From the NCBI RefSeq assembly GCF_947623445.1, contig NC_135245.1, forward strand, positions 20,467,501 to 20,531,500: a stretch of DNA of 64,000 nucleotides, written 5' to 3'. The notes beneath the pieces were generated by a model that saw nothing but the letters and a program-made list of their open reading frames with translations, was not told the origin of the DNA and searched no databases. A program made the position numbers and the translations under genes. Source of the DNA: Clavelina lepadiformis. Taxonomy: Eukaryota > Chordata > Ascidiacea > Aplousobranchia > Clavelinidae. This document shows, one piece after another, positions 25,137-37,153 of this stretch (position 1 is its first letter; every line of letters starts with the position of its first letter).

Positions 25137-27130
25137 TCAATAAAAATAAGGTGGAGTGGCGTGGCATTTTTTCTTCCTGCAGAAGAAACAAGTCATCCGG
25201 ACACTGGAAACTGCAAAAGAGTTCAAAGGTTAGTTGTGGCGTTGAGTGGCCGCCCCTGCGAAACACCCCCCTGCACTCACCTCTGCACCTCCCGCAGCTG
25301 TACTTGTAATACTTCTTATTGTTCCTCCACACAGTCGAGCAGTAGCTGCTCCAACACTTCCTACCAACCCCGCCCACGCTGCGCCCTGCCGCCCCTACTC
25401 CTGGTTCAGGGACAGATTCTAGAACTGCCTGTTCTACCTCCTGTTCAGATGGGTCTAGGGTCGGGTCTGCTTCCAGTTGGTTGTTCGAATAATAATCCAG
25501 GATGTCGTCAAATGTATAAGGACAGTTTTCCTTTACAGACGTGAACGTTTGCAATATGACGTGATAATGCGCTCTATGACACTCAATTGTGACGTCTTAC
25601 CTCATCATTTTCGCACCGCCTCACAATTTCCGGAATCAAGTCACAACTGTGAGGGAATTCCCCGTCGACACAGGTGACGACACTAGGACCAGTGAGCTGG
25701 TAGTTTTCCTTGCACTCGACGGAGCAGGAACGCGCGCGGTCGTCGCCGTGCGTTTGGTCGCAGGAGGTCACGGTCGACCTTACCTCGAGCAACGAGATCT
25801 CGCAATATCGCAATTCTTAATATTACCAAACAATTATTCGTTTATTCGGCATAAAATAGTGATTTGTTTTGATGACGAAATCACTTGTTACGTCATAAAC
25901 TACTCACCCAGTGCTTGGCAGTTAACTTGGGTGAAAGCTCCATTTACGCATCGCGCCACCACGCCACCATGTGGTTCGTAACCATATTCACACTGAATCG
26001 TGCATTCTGTGGCGAATCCGGCTTTTTCGTCGCTGCATGACGCAATGTGACCGTGTTTGACCTTCAAGTGCTCTTTTATGCAATGGGTTCTCGGGTTGAC
26101 GACTGCGAATAAATACTATGTTGCTTTGTTACGTCACAGACCTGCTACATCACAAAGGTTGTAGAGACTTACAATTGTAGTCGATCGAGAAGCCGGAGTG
26201 CGGCTGGAAGTTGGATTTCCGGGGGGCGGTGACAAATTGCATCCTTACTTTACGCCTCGTGGAAATATAAGTAAATGGCGTCTCCAGGTAGCCCGTGTAG
26301 ATGATGCCTACGTCATCATCGCTCATGCGACCGTCGAACACCTGAAAAAATGAAATTCTGAATTGTGGCGCAAGGACGAGCTTTATGACAAAACAATGCA
26401 GACTTACTTGCAAGTAATCGTGCGGTTTTCCGTCTGTTTTGGCAAAGCTGAGAGAAAAAGATTTAAAAGTGAGGACGACAATTTCACCTTTTCGCGCCTT
26501 CACCACGTACTCCAGGTGAAGGTTCCCGGGGTAGGTGTACGAAAAACTACCACTAGGTCGCTCCAACGGGCTCTCGATGGTCCCCCCCTCTCTGTCGTTG
26601 TGCAGGATTTCAGTCCCTGAGACTAGGATAAAATATTTTAAGATTAAAACTTTGCTTAATTCGTCGAAATGTTTTTCTCAGGTTTAAAATTGTCTTTTGT
26701 TTTCAATTTTCCTCCCAAGCATTGACGTTTGTCAAGCAGTGACGTCAGCAAAACACTATAATTAACTCTCCGTGGTCAACATTTCTTGTGTGACGTCACA
26801 ACAACTTATTTACTTGAAATTATGCAGTCAGGCGTGAAACTTGAGACTCGAGGAGAAGAAGAAAGTTTTGTTGCAAAAGAATTTGAGGTTTTTATCTTTT
26901 TTATCTGTTTCAATTATTTCACCAACAAGATTCACTCAAAAAAGCAGATCTCTTGCCACAGACTCACTGTTGCTTACGTCATCTGAAGAAACCTACGCTT
27001 GTCAGGACAAATTAGAAACGTTTCCGAGTCAACAATATTCTAGAATATACATGGCAACATTTCATCATGTCTGACGTCACTCACCTGCCCACAAAAGAGC
27101 CGACATCGTAGCGAATCGAAGCAGAAACAT
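25137..27130 (-). CDS. Secreted CUB-like/CCP/Cys-rich protein, paralogue A
   Basis: Seven coding exons join in phase: 27130-27085, 26622-26408, 26341-26173, 26102-25908, 25815-25601, 25530-25281 and 25210-25137, for about 387 residues. Order: signal peptide (about 1-16), CUB-like beta-sandwich (about 17-144, with YLQVFDGR and VRMQFVTAP), a first CCP-like module with six Cys (145-209; ATECTIQCEYGYEPHGG), a second with seven Cys (210-281), then a C-terminal region beginning NCPYTFDDILDYY and ending in a compact domain (CWSSYC, SCGRC, TCFFC, KKKC). The CUB-like domain contains no cysteine, which is unusual. The neighbour upstream is a clear duplicate with identical intron phases. A TATA box lies about 50 bases before the ATG. 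Function unknown; secretion and ligand binding are inferred from the modules. Confidence 0.85.
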
Positions 27131-28097
27131 TTTCAACTTAACTTGATGCAGATCTGATTCAATCAACGCTCCAGGCGACATATTTATACCTTTCGTCGAA
27201 ATCTTTTTTTCTTAGTTGCCTTTTTCTCGATTTCAAACTCACTTCAAAGTTCGAGAACTTTCGCAGCAACTTCATTGAATTTCGATTTCGCATACTGCTT
27301 GTGTGATGTCATAATGAATAGCGCTAATGACAGCAGAAATACCGGAAATGTTTTCTCTTTTGCTGCAATAGAGCGGCCAAGAATCGTGACGTGTTTACTC
27401 AAAATTTGTTTAAAATAGCGTGCGTCATAAAATGTTTCCTTCACCGAAATGTCACTGGTCAAGATGACGTCAAGAGTTTTGCAGCAACACTCGCTCGAAA
27501 CAAAACTGCAAAGTTGCTGCAACTTGAAAGCGGAAACTTTCACACAGGTCATTGCACTTTGACCTCGTTTAACCCTATCTACTTGTGACGTCGGTCTTGG
27601 ATAGCGTTTAAGGTTTTCGTGGTGGCCGCTCAATCAATCTCAAGCAAAATTTCCAAACTTGCGGGGAATTTTACTTCGAGACTCCGATAAAGCTTGAGGC
27701 ATAGCGCGGTAAAACACTCGGCTGACGGGTTTGCCAAATCACGTTTCCTCAAAAAGATGTGCGTGTCTCGCGCGCAGAATCTGAGGAATGTTTTCTCTCA
27801 AACCAAGTCATCTCTAGTCACGTGATCAGCCCCTTTTCCTGGGCGCCCAGGTCACGTGTGTGACGTGTGACATTTTCACTTTCGCGATCAAGCTTTCACA
27901 AAGGACAGTTCAACAAAAAATTCATTATTGTCCAAAATAAAATGTATTTTTTCGCAAAACGTTTCAATGAAGATGCGTGTGACGGCATAATAAGCGTCTA
28001 TGATGTTGTACACGATGATGTCATAGGAAGCAAGTTTTTTACAGAGCAAAACATCGACATAACATAAAATGAATGGTGAGCTGAGGCGCTGATGATG
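27131..28097. other. Spacer between the two CUB-like paralogues
   Basis: About 970 bases contain the promoter of paralogue A and the 3' UTR of paralogue B. One TGACGTCA lies near 27463. Several short E-box or CACGTG-like words occur around 27820-27870 (TCACGTGATC, GTCACGTGTG). No other gene was seen. Confidence 0.45.
27181..27188 (-). promoter_or_regulatory. TATA box of paralogue A
   Basis: On the minus strand the sequence reads TATAAATA, ending 50 bases before the ATG at 27130. At the usual 25-30 base distance the transcript would start near 27155, leaving a 5' UTR of about 25 bases. The equivalent position before paralogue B also has a TATA-like element. Confidence 0.65.
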
Positions 28098-29632
28098 TCA
28101 TCCGGCGAGATAGGAGGGCGGCGGTCGGTTGCATTGCGTCACGTAGCGACAGAATACGCAAGCCTTACGTAATCGGGGCCCTGAAACAACATGTCAATGA
28201 CGTCACAAAGCTAAAAACTGGAGAGGGGGAAATTACCTTTGCATCGGCCGCAGTCGTAGGGGTAAGGGGGCGCTGGGACTGTGTTCTTGGCGCAGTATTC
28301 GGCGAAACAACGCAACCCACCGGCCGCGTTTCCCAAACGCACGGTAGGGTCAGGAAGATTATCCAACCAGACTTCTTCACGTATTTGCTGTGAATGTGTC
28401 AAAGTGACGTCATCTTGCAAACGATTTCCGTCGTAGAAGTCGATTATTTCCTCGATCGTATACGGACAATCAGTCTGCAAAGAGCGCATGAGCTTCGAAG
28501 ATTTGTGGGCCAAAATAATCTCACCTGATCGGTTAACTTACCATGTTGTTTCTCTCGCATTCCACTATGACGTCATTCCTTAGTGAGCACATCGGTTTGG
28601 TGTCTTCAACAACGCAACCAGTGACGTCAGAAAGGTAATTGTCAGTGCAGCGGACCATGCATCCCCCCTGTTGGCTGCCCTCCCCGCAGGGGATTATCCT
28701 ACTGCCTCTCAGTTCTTCGTCTGTGAGCTCACAATAGCTGGGCACTAAAGCGGATATAATACGTCACCATTATCAGAAATTCTTATTGTTGACGTCATCA
28801 CCACTCACCTATCTGTTGGCACGTGACCGAGGTAAAGGACCCGTCGACACAACGCGCTGTAGCGCCACCCTGGGGTTCGTACCCATTTTCACAACGAATC
28901 GTGCAGTTGGTCGCGAAACCAAAAGATTCATCGAGGCATGACGTGTCCATGACGTGCGGAAGTTGAAGGGTTGACACGGCGCAACGGTTTCTCGTGTCGA
29001 CAACTGTTAATTATGAAGTAATAAGACTCGTGCAGCCTGTGTTTAAAGGGAAGCAGCAACTCACAGTTATATTTTATTTGGAATCCTCTGAGCTCTGCCA
29101 CGTGATCTGTGACGAAGAGCATCCTCACCCTCCTCGTGCTCGACACGAAGCGTCTCGGAGCTTGTCCTCCGGTGAACTTCTTCCCCACCTTGTCGTGCTT
29201 CTTCCTCCCGTTGAACACCTGCGCAATAAAGCGACCTTTGTTTACTAACGATCAAGTGCTTTATGACGTAAATAGAATAACATACTTTCAAATAATCGCT
29301 GAAATCGAGAAGAAAATCGAGAAATTCGAGAACAACGACGTAATCATCACTCGGGGCGTTTATGACGTAACTTTGTTTGAAATTGGTGGGATATGGAAAG
29401 GGGTAATTTGGACTGGAAAATACTCCCCCATTTCTGTTGTTGAACCATAACTTTGATCTTGACCCATCTGAAAAACACCAACATATCTTCACTTTCTCCG
29501 CTTATGACGTCATAAAGGAAGACAACAGCATGACGTCGGTGTCAAAGTGAGATATGCCTGGCGCCTACCTGTGCTGACGTAATAATAAGAGGCCAGAAGG
29601 AGGATGATTGTCCACAAATTCGTCATCTGCAT
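28098..29632 (-). CDS. Secreted CUB-like/CCP/Cys-rich protein, paralogue B
   Basis: Seven coding exons join in phase: 29632-29569, 29467-29286, 29218-29065, 29003-28809, 28744-28542, 28474-28237 and 28180-28098, for about 372 residues. Same order as paralogue A: signal peptide (about 1-21), cysteine-free CUB-like domain (22-134, with GGVFSSPNYPFPYPTNF and VFNGR), CCP-like 1 (ATNCTIRCENGYEPQGG), CCP-like 2 with seven Cys, and the C-terminal region starting TDCPYTIEEIIDFY and ending with CFAEYC, YDCGRC, CVFC and a last Cys. Intron phases (1,0,1,1,0,1) are identical in the two genes and the fourth coding exon is 195 bases in both. The start is the first ATG after a TATA box. Likely an extracellular protein; substrate or partner unknown. 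Confidence 0.85.
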
Positions 29633-29660
29633 TCTTCTGGACACTGAGCTCGGAGCCACC

Positions 29661-29670
29661 TAATATATAA
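29661..29670 (-). promoter_or_regulatory. TATA-like element of paralogue B
   Basis: The minus strand reads TTATATATTA, about 30 bases before the ATG at 29632. If used at the normal distance, transcription would start almost at the ATG, so the 5' UTR would be only a few bases, or the real start lies further upstream. Confidence 0.5.
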
Positions 29671-32600
29671 CCGGAGATACAGGACTCCGGGGATTTCTAT
29701 CAAGTTATTTTCAACCTATTTGCTGCAAAGCGCCTCTGGCAAAAAAATTTTGAAAGATTAATCATCAAGGAAAGTTTACAAAATGTAACGTGCCACCCGC
29801 GTCATGCTGATGGAATTTATTGCGTCATAGGATATGTTCATTGTTTCGTCACTAAACGACGTAAGTTGGCTTAACGTTTAGTGGAAAGTCTTTGATTATG
29901 TAAACAACGAAGGTAATTTCAACTTAAACTACGAATCTAGTTTTTGCAAATTACTTCTCCTCACTTAACCGCCTATCTGTAACAATAGGCTTGGTGACGA
30001 GAAAAAGCACAAAAACAGTGCGTGCTAACAAGCGTGCTGCTATGACGATGGAGGATTAGCGCGGCTGACAAACTCAATAAATTTTGTTGCGCAAAAACAA
30101 GGTTTTGCTTGGAATGAAGTATAGGGCCATAGGCTGTCACTATTTCACCTGAAAAGAAAAATCCCGGGCCGCGTGGCTTGTCACGGTCAAATGGTCACTT
30201 TCATTCTTAATTTAGTTTTGAAGACCTGAGAATGCGGTTACATTAGTGATAGAAATCAAAAGAAGGAAACCCTTGTACTGTGCAAGATGAGCAAACGCTG
30301 AAATGTTTGATATTCAGCTTGTTGAAGATTTCCAAACAAAATGCTCAAAGCAATTTCAATGCAACAATAAAAGTTAATTTTTCTTAAAGTGTCGACCAGT
30401 GCTGCACAAAATGTTACTTTGAGATTAAACTTAAAAGTTTAGGGCTCATAACTGCAGCTGCTGATGCTACAGAGTGGATAAATGAACGACTTCGGTACCA
30501 GATTGTAGGAGCAAGTATCGGACAATCAAAGAAATATTAATCTAAGCAACCTCTCAACATATTCCAGAAAAAACTAAGAAATATCGACCCTTACGCCTAA
30601 GTTTTAAGAAAACAAATCAATTCTGTTCTTTGAAGTCAAGAAAGAAAAACAAAACATGTTTGTTTCGGTAACAATGCGATGACGTGTGACCATCGCGTTC
30701 AGTGAATGGACAAAATCGCATGTGACTGAAAGCCACAGAACGTGGCCGCAAATGAAAGCTGCCGTTCTCACACTTTGAGCGCAACCATCCACAATTAAAT
30801 TATTCATGAAGATTATTTTTGTTCAATATATATTTTTTTACTTAAAATTGAACAAAAATCGTTTTAAATCATCATCATCACTTCTTAACTTTTCAAGCTT
30901 CGACTGGTTATCGCCTGTGGTTCACCATAACGATGGTTAACCCATAATGGTTAACACCACCCCCCTATGCTGTGTTGGCCTGCCGACGTTCTCGTCACTT
31001 CTGTTTACATCTCGCCACTATTTCTTGTTTATTACTTTCGCAACGTCTTTCGCGAATCACGTGACAAAAGTGAAACATGTCATGTACTTGCGGCTCAGCT
31101 TCCTGTGACGTCACAATTTGAATCACGTTTAATCACAAACGCTTTCTACAGTTTCCTGCCGGTTTCTTGTCGTGAATAGAAAACTCGGTTTGAGGAAAAA
31201 TGATAAAAACCCATTCGAGTGCGCTTAGTTGTGTACACAACGCTTCATACTTGAGATTTCTAGAATGTCATAAAACACTTCCTACGTCACAGATATAATC
31301 GCCATCATCTTTAAATCAGGCCGCAAACACTTTTACCGAGTCAATTCTGCCAGAAATTGCCCAACCAGACATAACAAAGCGGAAATGATCTTTGCAGGGA
31401 AATAGTTTGTACAAAATGATCGCCCAATAACATTACTCCCACCCCCTCCAACCTGGCTGTCTTAAGTTTGGTTTCATGAAATGTGACGCGCTCTTGAAAT
31501 TAATCCCTGTCACAGACAGCAAAGTGACTTCAGTTGGATAAAAATAATATCGCGTCTTCGCCCGAAGCCAAATTTCCGCGGCTTAGTCAAGGTCGGTCGC
31601 GTCATGAAGAGGGTGAGCTCAAGGTCATGGTCACGGTCAAATAAATTAAAGTTCCCATTTCAAGGTCTTTTGTTGAGGAAATGTCTATAAAATATTTGCG
31701 TTTTAAACTTAAACATTACATGGATATCATATAATATCCACTGCGTCATTGTCGTTGGCCCACATAGATATCACACTACTTAGATATTACGTATAATGTA
31801 AAATATATGGTTGCGATAAGCATAGATATCATATATTTTCGGTCTATAAGAAACCACAATCAAGTTGACGTTGTTCATGATCATTTGCAAGAAATCTCTG
31901 CCAGGACCTTTGATATAGAAACTGAAAGGTTACGTCATCAACCTCTCTGAAGAACGATTTTGGATTTTGTGAGGGGCCGCACCAAATTTTGGTTAGTCTG
32001 TGACTGTTACGTCACGAGTCATGGGTTGTTTTCGAAATGTTGAAATTTTATTTTGGTATCTTGCAATTCAGTTGTTGACCAAGCTTAAATTCTCCTTAAT
32101 GACGTTCAGATAAATTACCTCGCTTGAACTGGTGTGCCATATATATACTATTGTAATGTTTACAATCTTCCCTTTACTTTTTTCGTTCTCACTTGTTACC
32201 AAGCGCAATGTAACATTCAGTAAGCTTTGCCCGAAGGTGAAAGCCTTAGTGTCTGATAATAAATAAAAATGGGAACTTTATCATTTAATAATATGCATAC
32301 ACAGAATTTAAGCAACTAACAGTATAGTCACGCCGTTTGAGAAATGAGTACTCATACCATCGAAGCAGAAGTGAAACAAGTTATCAACCATCAATCGTCC
32401 TCGCTCATATTGTAACAATTACCGCCAGTGTACGCGGTCTTTATGGCAGATATGTTTGTTGGGTAATACTTCACACAAGTAATACAGCAACGAATTAATA
32501 TTTGTCATAAATTGGTGAATTGCACTCCCTTCCATCACTTGTGCATTGAACTCCCTTCCATCACTTGTGAACTCCCAGTTACTTAAACTTCTCCATCTGC

Positions 32601-35304
32601 TTCAGTGTTTCGACACACATTTGCACTAAGCAGAGTCGCTTGAGAAGCATATTAGAAAGTTTGCTTGTTTTCCTGACGGAGTCATTGCAAGCATCTGCAA
32701 AAAGATCGAGTGCACGTTTATGATCAAGAGGAGAGATGAGGAAGAGGAGAGATGAGGAAAGTGAGGAAGATGAGGAAGATGAGGAAGAAAGTCGAAAGAT
32801 CCAGGTCGTCCGCAAACAACAAATGACTGAATCAAATGTTGTTAATGATGACGCACTCTTCATCAACGCTGTCCGTTCAGTTCAGATGAACCAGCAGTGA
32901 CAGCTCTAAACTATTCGCCGTGGTAGGCGCCTTACCAAGCGCGGAGCTCAATGCAAAAACTGTTGTCGATTTTTAATAACGTAATAATAATAACAATATT
33001 AATAATAATGACAATAACAGCGTAAACCGAACATCGACGTTTTGTTATTCAGCTCCCACCAAGGCTTTGTTCCGTGGTATAATTTCATCAAAACATTCTC
33101 TTTCAAGTACAAGTTAACACGGTGATTTGCGGAAAATAAAAGCTACTTTGTTGTTTTTGTTTTAAAGCTGATCGGTGCTGACCCTGACACAATCGCATCG
33201 TTGTCATTGGCTCATGGCTGGTTTTAAATGAAAAAATGCGGTTACTCACAATTCTTCATGCGCTTAAAACTTTTGTGTTATCTTAATGCGCCCGCTTTTC
33301 ATTCCTCACTTTATAAGGACGTGAATCCTGGAAACTCACTGTAGATAGTAAAATAAGCATAACGGCAATGGAAATGAGATGCTTTCGTAGGTAGTTGGGC
33401 ATCTCGAACAAAAAAAGTTAAAATCATCCACAGATAGGATCAGCAGCAAGATCAACCCTCGAAGACAATCCTGCAAGACACGGTAACAGGATGGAAAAGA
33501 AGATGCAGACAAGCAAAACGATGAAAGATAAAACCCCTGAGTGCACAGGACTGAGACTTGGCGAGGCTCTAGCAAGATCTTCTCTGGTTTCCCCACATCC
33601 TAGAAAATTACAGGATTGATTACAATTACAGGCTTGTACGATGACTCACAATGGTTGTGTGACGTCACAGATCTGGCCGTCAACGGAGCAACTTGGCTAT
33701 TATATTGACTTGCATCGGTTTTGATAAATTTCTATCATTTTTCTTGGTTTTTCTCGGTTCCACCTCCAGTCACTGCAAAATTTTGCAATAAAAACAAGGA
33801 AATAGGCGTCGAGCGGCTCCAAAGTGAAGTTCCGAAACTTTTGCAAAGTTTATTAACTAAGCACTAAGTAGCTTTATATCCGACATCTCTCTTATCTCCA
33901 AACTCAAAATTTATTTCTTCCTGCTCGTTTCATTTTTAAAATTTTAGAGTCCCAAAGCAATTTTTCCACAGGAAAGTTCCGAGCCAAGATCATTATGATC
34001 ATTAATTTTGTCCTCAAACCATAAAAGTACGCCAACTGCAGAAAATCGTATATACTTTAGTACAGCAATATCTAGTAAATGATTTGTTAACTTATACAGA
34101 ACAAAAACATTTTAGGATTGTCAATAATGTGTTTGTGGCAGTCACGGTGTCACCACGCGGTGATTCTGTGGTTTGGACATATCACTTTAAATCGTCTCTG
34201 CGTTGATTTCTGGCATGCGTGGTTTTTGCTTGTTATTTATACATCGTACTTATTGTTGTAAGAACGTACTTGCAGTGTTGTAAAAAATTTGACCTGGTAT
34301 TTAAACATCGATAATTCTTAGCCTGATGTAATAATGCCTGTACCCATGAGAATCTCACGACTTGATGTTATGCTAACTGACGTCGCTTCTTCCGGGATGA
34401 CAGTTTGCTGCAGTGTAAAATTCTTAGAATATGGCGATATAGCAACGCCTTTCCAAGCACCAACAAACAAACATACTTTCACAAAAAGTTTGCATTTTGT
34501 TGATTGCATGGTTGTGCCGACTGGCGCCTAATAACGTTGAAGTGTGGTTATGAAAAATATTATCCTTTAATCATGTAAATACATTTGTACCAAAAAAAAG
34601 TAACTTTTGCTTTTAAGCACTTCTGCAAAGCTACATTTTCGCATTAGTTTTAAGTAAATACCGTGGTACAGCAAGAAAACTTAGGAAAGCTGTAAAGCTA
34701 TTGCCTATAAAGTCTAAAAGTAGACTATAATCGGGTCATAACCTTGGCTTAAATGATGTTCAAAAGCGACTATTCATCAGCGATTTTTTATTCATGGAAA
34801 ATTTTTGCTGCTACTCGTGGTAAAAACAAGAAAAATACGAGATTTTTTTATTACTGCAGGCTACAGTTACTTTACGTCGGTGGATTGTGTGCACTTGTAT
34901 GACTTTGCCAGAGACAAAAATATCACTTGAGATTTGTAATTGGACGTTTATTGTTTTAACATCAGTAACGCGTAGGCTACCATCAAGAAGTCGTATAGAA
35001 TTTTTTTTTTGTAAAATGGGGTCGCATACCCAAAAAGTGTGAGAAGCCCTGCTCTATTTTGTTATTTGTTTTCTTCGCATCGCCTCATGTCATTCAGTCT
35101 GTGATGGTTATACCCAGGGTGGCCATCTGTTTGGACTCAAAAATAAGGGCGACTAGGAATGAAAGACGAATACCACCTTAAACAGTGCACAACAGGACAA
35201 AGCAATCAATGTTCCTAATAAGGAAAAAAATATTTTCTAAGACACAGACCTTCAAAATAAGGATAAAATGTAGATTTAAGGATGGCATGGCCAACCCTGT
35301 AGAG
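29671..35304. other. Gene-poor repeat-bearing DNA
   Basis: No exon chain recognised over 5.6 kb. Contents seen: an imperfect two-copy direct repeat of CTCCCTTCCATCACTTGTG at 32525-32575; a purine-rich GAGGAAGATGAG stretch at about 32725-32795; a solo hAT-like right end (GTGTGAGAAGCCCTG) at 35038-35052; and a pair of facing CAGGGTGGCCAT / ATGGCCAACCCTG words at about 35115 and 35287 that could bound a small decayed element but lack a matching target duplication. Confidence 0.45.
32725..32795 (+). repeat. GA-rich low-complexity tract
   Basis: About 70 bases made of GAGGAAGATGAGGAA-like units. Both strands have short open frames through it (acidic on plus, Ser/Leu-rich on minus), which is what such a repeat produces by itself. 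Confidence 0.7.
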
Positions 35305-35777
35305 CAGAGGTGACGAACCTGCGGCCCGCCAAACAATTTTGTGCGGCCCACCAAACGATTTGACAAACGCCCATACATACAAGGCATATAGGACTTATAG
35401 GAAATTAGGGTTGCCATACCGTCCGGAAAATTCCGGACATGTCCGGAATTTAGGCCATACATGTCCGGAATTTAGGGTTAAATTTTGCGTCCGGGAGACC
35501 AGCAGTCTTGAACTTTCTTTCACCTGTTTCTAATCTTTGCGCAATGCGATATCAAAAGCTGATAGCACAATTGAGTCGCAGCAGTATGTCTTCAATAGAT
35601 TGCCGCACTCAATCGATGTATTTTTTGCGGCCGCGGGAGCAGCTAAAAATCTGCCAAATGAAGCGGTTGTGCTTGAATGCTAATTATTATGCAAAATGTT
35701 AAAAAAATTGTACGGCCCGCTTGCTCAGCCGTAACTGACAAAGTGGCCCGCGTCATCGAATAGGTTCGTCACCCCTG
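35305..35777. mobile_element. hAT-type MITE, 473 bp
   Basis: Terminal inverted repeats CAGAGGTGACGAACCT (left) and the complement of CAGGGGTGACGAACCT (right), one mismatch in 16. A perfect 8-bp target duplication CTGTAGAG lies at 35297-35304 and 35778-35785. The inside carries GCGGCCCGCC / GTGGCCCGCG subterminal words and, near 35408-35480, a stretch with repeated TCCGGAATTTAG words that may be a separate insertion. There is no transposase. Confidence 0.88.
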
Positions 35778-36419
35778 CTGTAGAGTGTAGAGTTGTAGGC
35801 TATAAGGAAGAGGAATTCTATTTTTCAACTCAAAACTTCTCAAATCGTATAATTACAGCAAGATTATATGATTTATTGTCTATTCTTTGTTGCGTTGGAA
35901 CTTGGAAGTTGAGTTAAAGAAAAAAACCGATGTTGTAGGAATGGTGGTTTGTGGGTTTGTCAGTCCTGTTTTAACGTAGCCTATTTACTATAAACCAGTC
36001 ATAGACGTTGTATAGGCATTACTACGGTGTACTGTAGACTATATACAAATATTATATGTTGCTAAAGTGAAAAGTTTTGTCGTTAAAGTGTTGGTAAGCT
36101 TGTTTGGTATTTTATGTTCATGGCAATTACGTACAAGTGAAATGACCGAATTAGGATAGGGCTGGATCCTACTATACCACAGTACAAGCCGCAAGTGGTA
36201 CTAAAACCTAAGTAGGTCTATAGGTTTTAGTAATATTTGACTCAAAACTTTAACAACCCTGATGGGAAAGTGCGGCAGTATTCGAATAAACTCGTGCGTT
36301 CAAATCAGCAAATTTTGACATGACGTCATGCACTAAACTCTAATTCTTTGTTAATTTATCATTAATTGGTGTGAAGATAAAAAAAGTTTGGTGTGCACTT
36401 TGATGAACCTTATGTGTGC

Positions 36420-36655
36420 AGGTGCCCCACTTACCACTATGGTTAACGTCATTTGCTTTTGTTCAGTGGATCTGATGGACAGTTCTAAATTTGGGCAATG
36501 CTATATTAAAAATCCAAAAAAAAACAAATCAAAAATTGTGTGACCATCAAAACTTGCGCAAAGGCTAGCTTGGTTGCTCAAGCGATGAGGAATCATCGCC
36601 GAGTTTAGGTCTAGCGAAAACTTTCCTCAGTCCAAGGATAAAAATTATCCTACCA
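36420..36655 (+). repeat. Second copy of the tRNA-derived SINE family (tail)
   Basis: It shares the body and tail with the copy in WDR25 intron 1: GACAGTTCTAAATTTGGGCA, then GTGTGACCATC, CTCAGTCCAAGGATAAAAAT. The tRNA-like head is degraded or absent here. Confidence 0.6.
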
Positions 36656-37153
36656 TTGCTAAGAATGGAGAAATAGGCCCATTGGTTTAATATCAAAGTG
36701 CATTAACATATCACAAATTGAAGTAGTCCTACTGTTGTTTACATTCAAATAACAGAATTATAACATCACTATAGACTACTTGCATGGCATTGTACGAGGC
36801 TGCAAGTCCATGCTGATGATGTCATAATAACATCAGAATGAGGAGGACAACAGGCGAGTTGCTTTGGTGTTAACCCATAAGTTAAAACCGAAAAATATCA
36901 TTAAAATAAATATGTACTTTTTGTCGATGAAGTAGGTTATTTATCCATAACATGAAAACATTTGTCAGTTTCTTCTTTTTATTCATCACTGCCGCACTTT
37001 ATCAGTTGTTGAGCAATTTATTTAGAAGAGTACTTTTACTTACTGGCCTATACCTGTCTATACTCTGTTTTTACATTGTTGTGAATAAGATATTGCTAAG
37101 TTCAAAGTTGAAGGTAACGCAGGCACTTACATGCCAGTATGTCTGATTATGAG

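Noticed and set aside
32579-32866. Minus-strand Ser/Leu-rich ORF and the acidic plus-strand ORF over the GA tract
   Set aside because: The GA-rich repeat alone explains both frames. A TTTTTGCAG acceptor-like site nearby was noted, but no exon chain could be built.
35115-35299. Small element with facing CAGGGTGGCCAT / ATGGCCAACCCTG ends
   Set aside because: The flanking 8-mers do not match, so target duplication fails and the pairing may be chance or two unrelated solo ends.
36952-37146. Hydrophobic 64-codon ORF
   Set aside because: AT-rich sequence gives Leu/Phe-rich chance frames; no other support.
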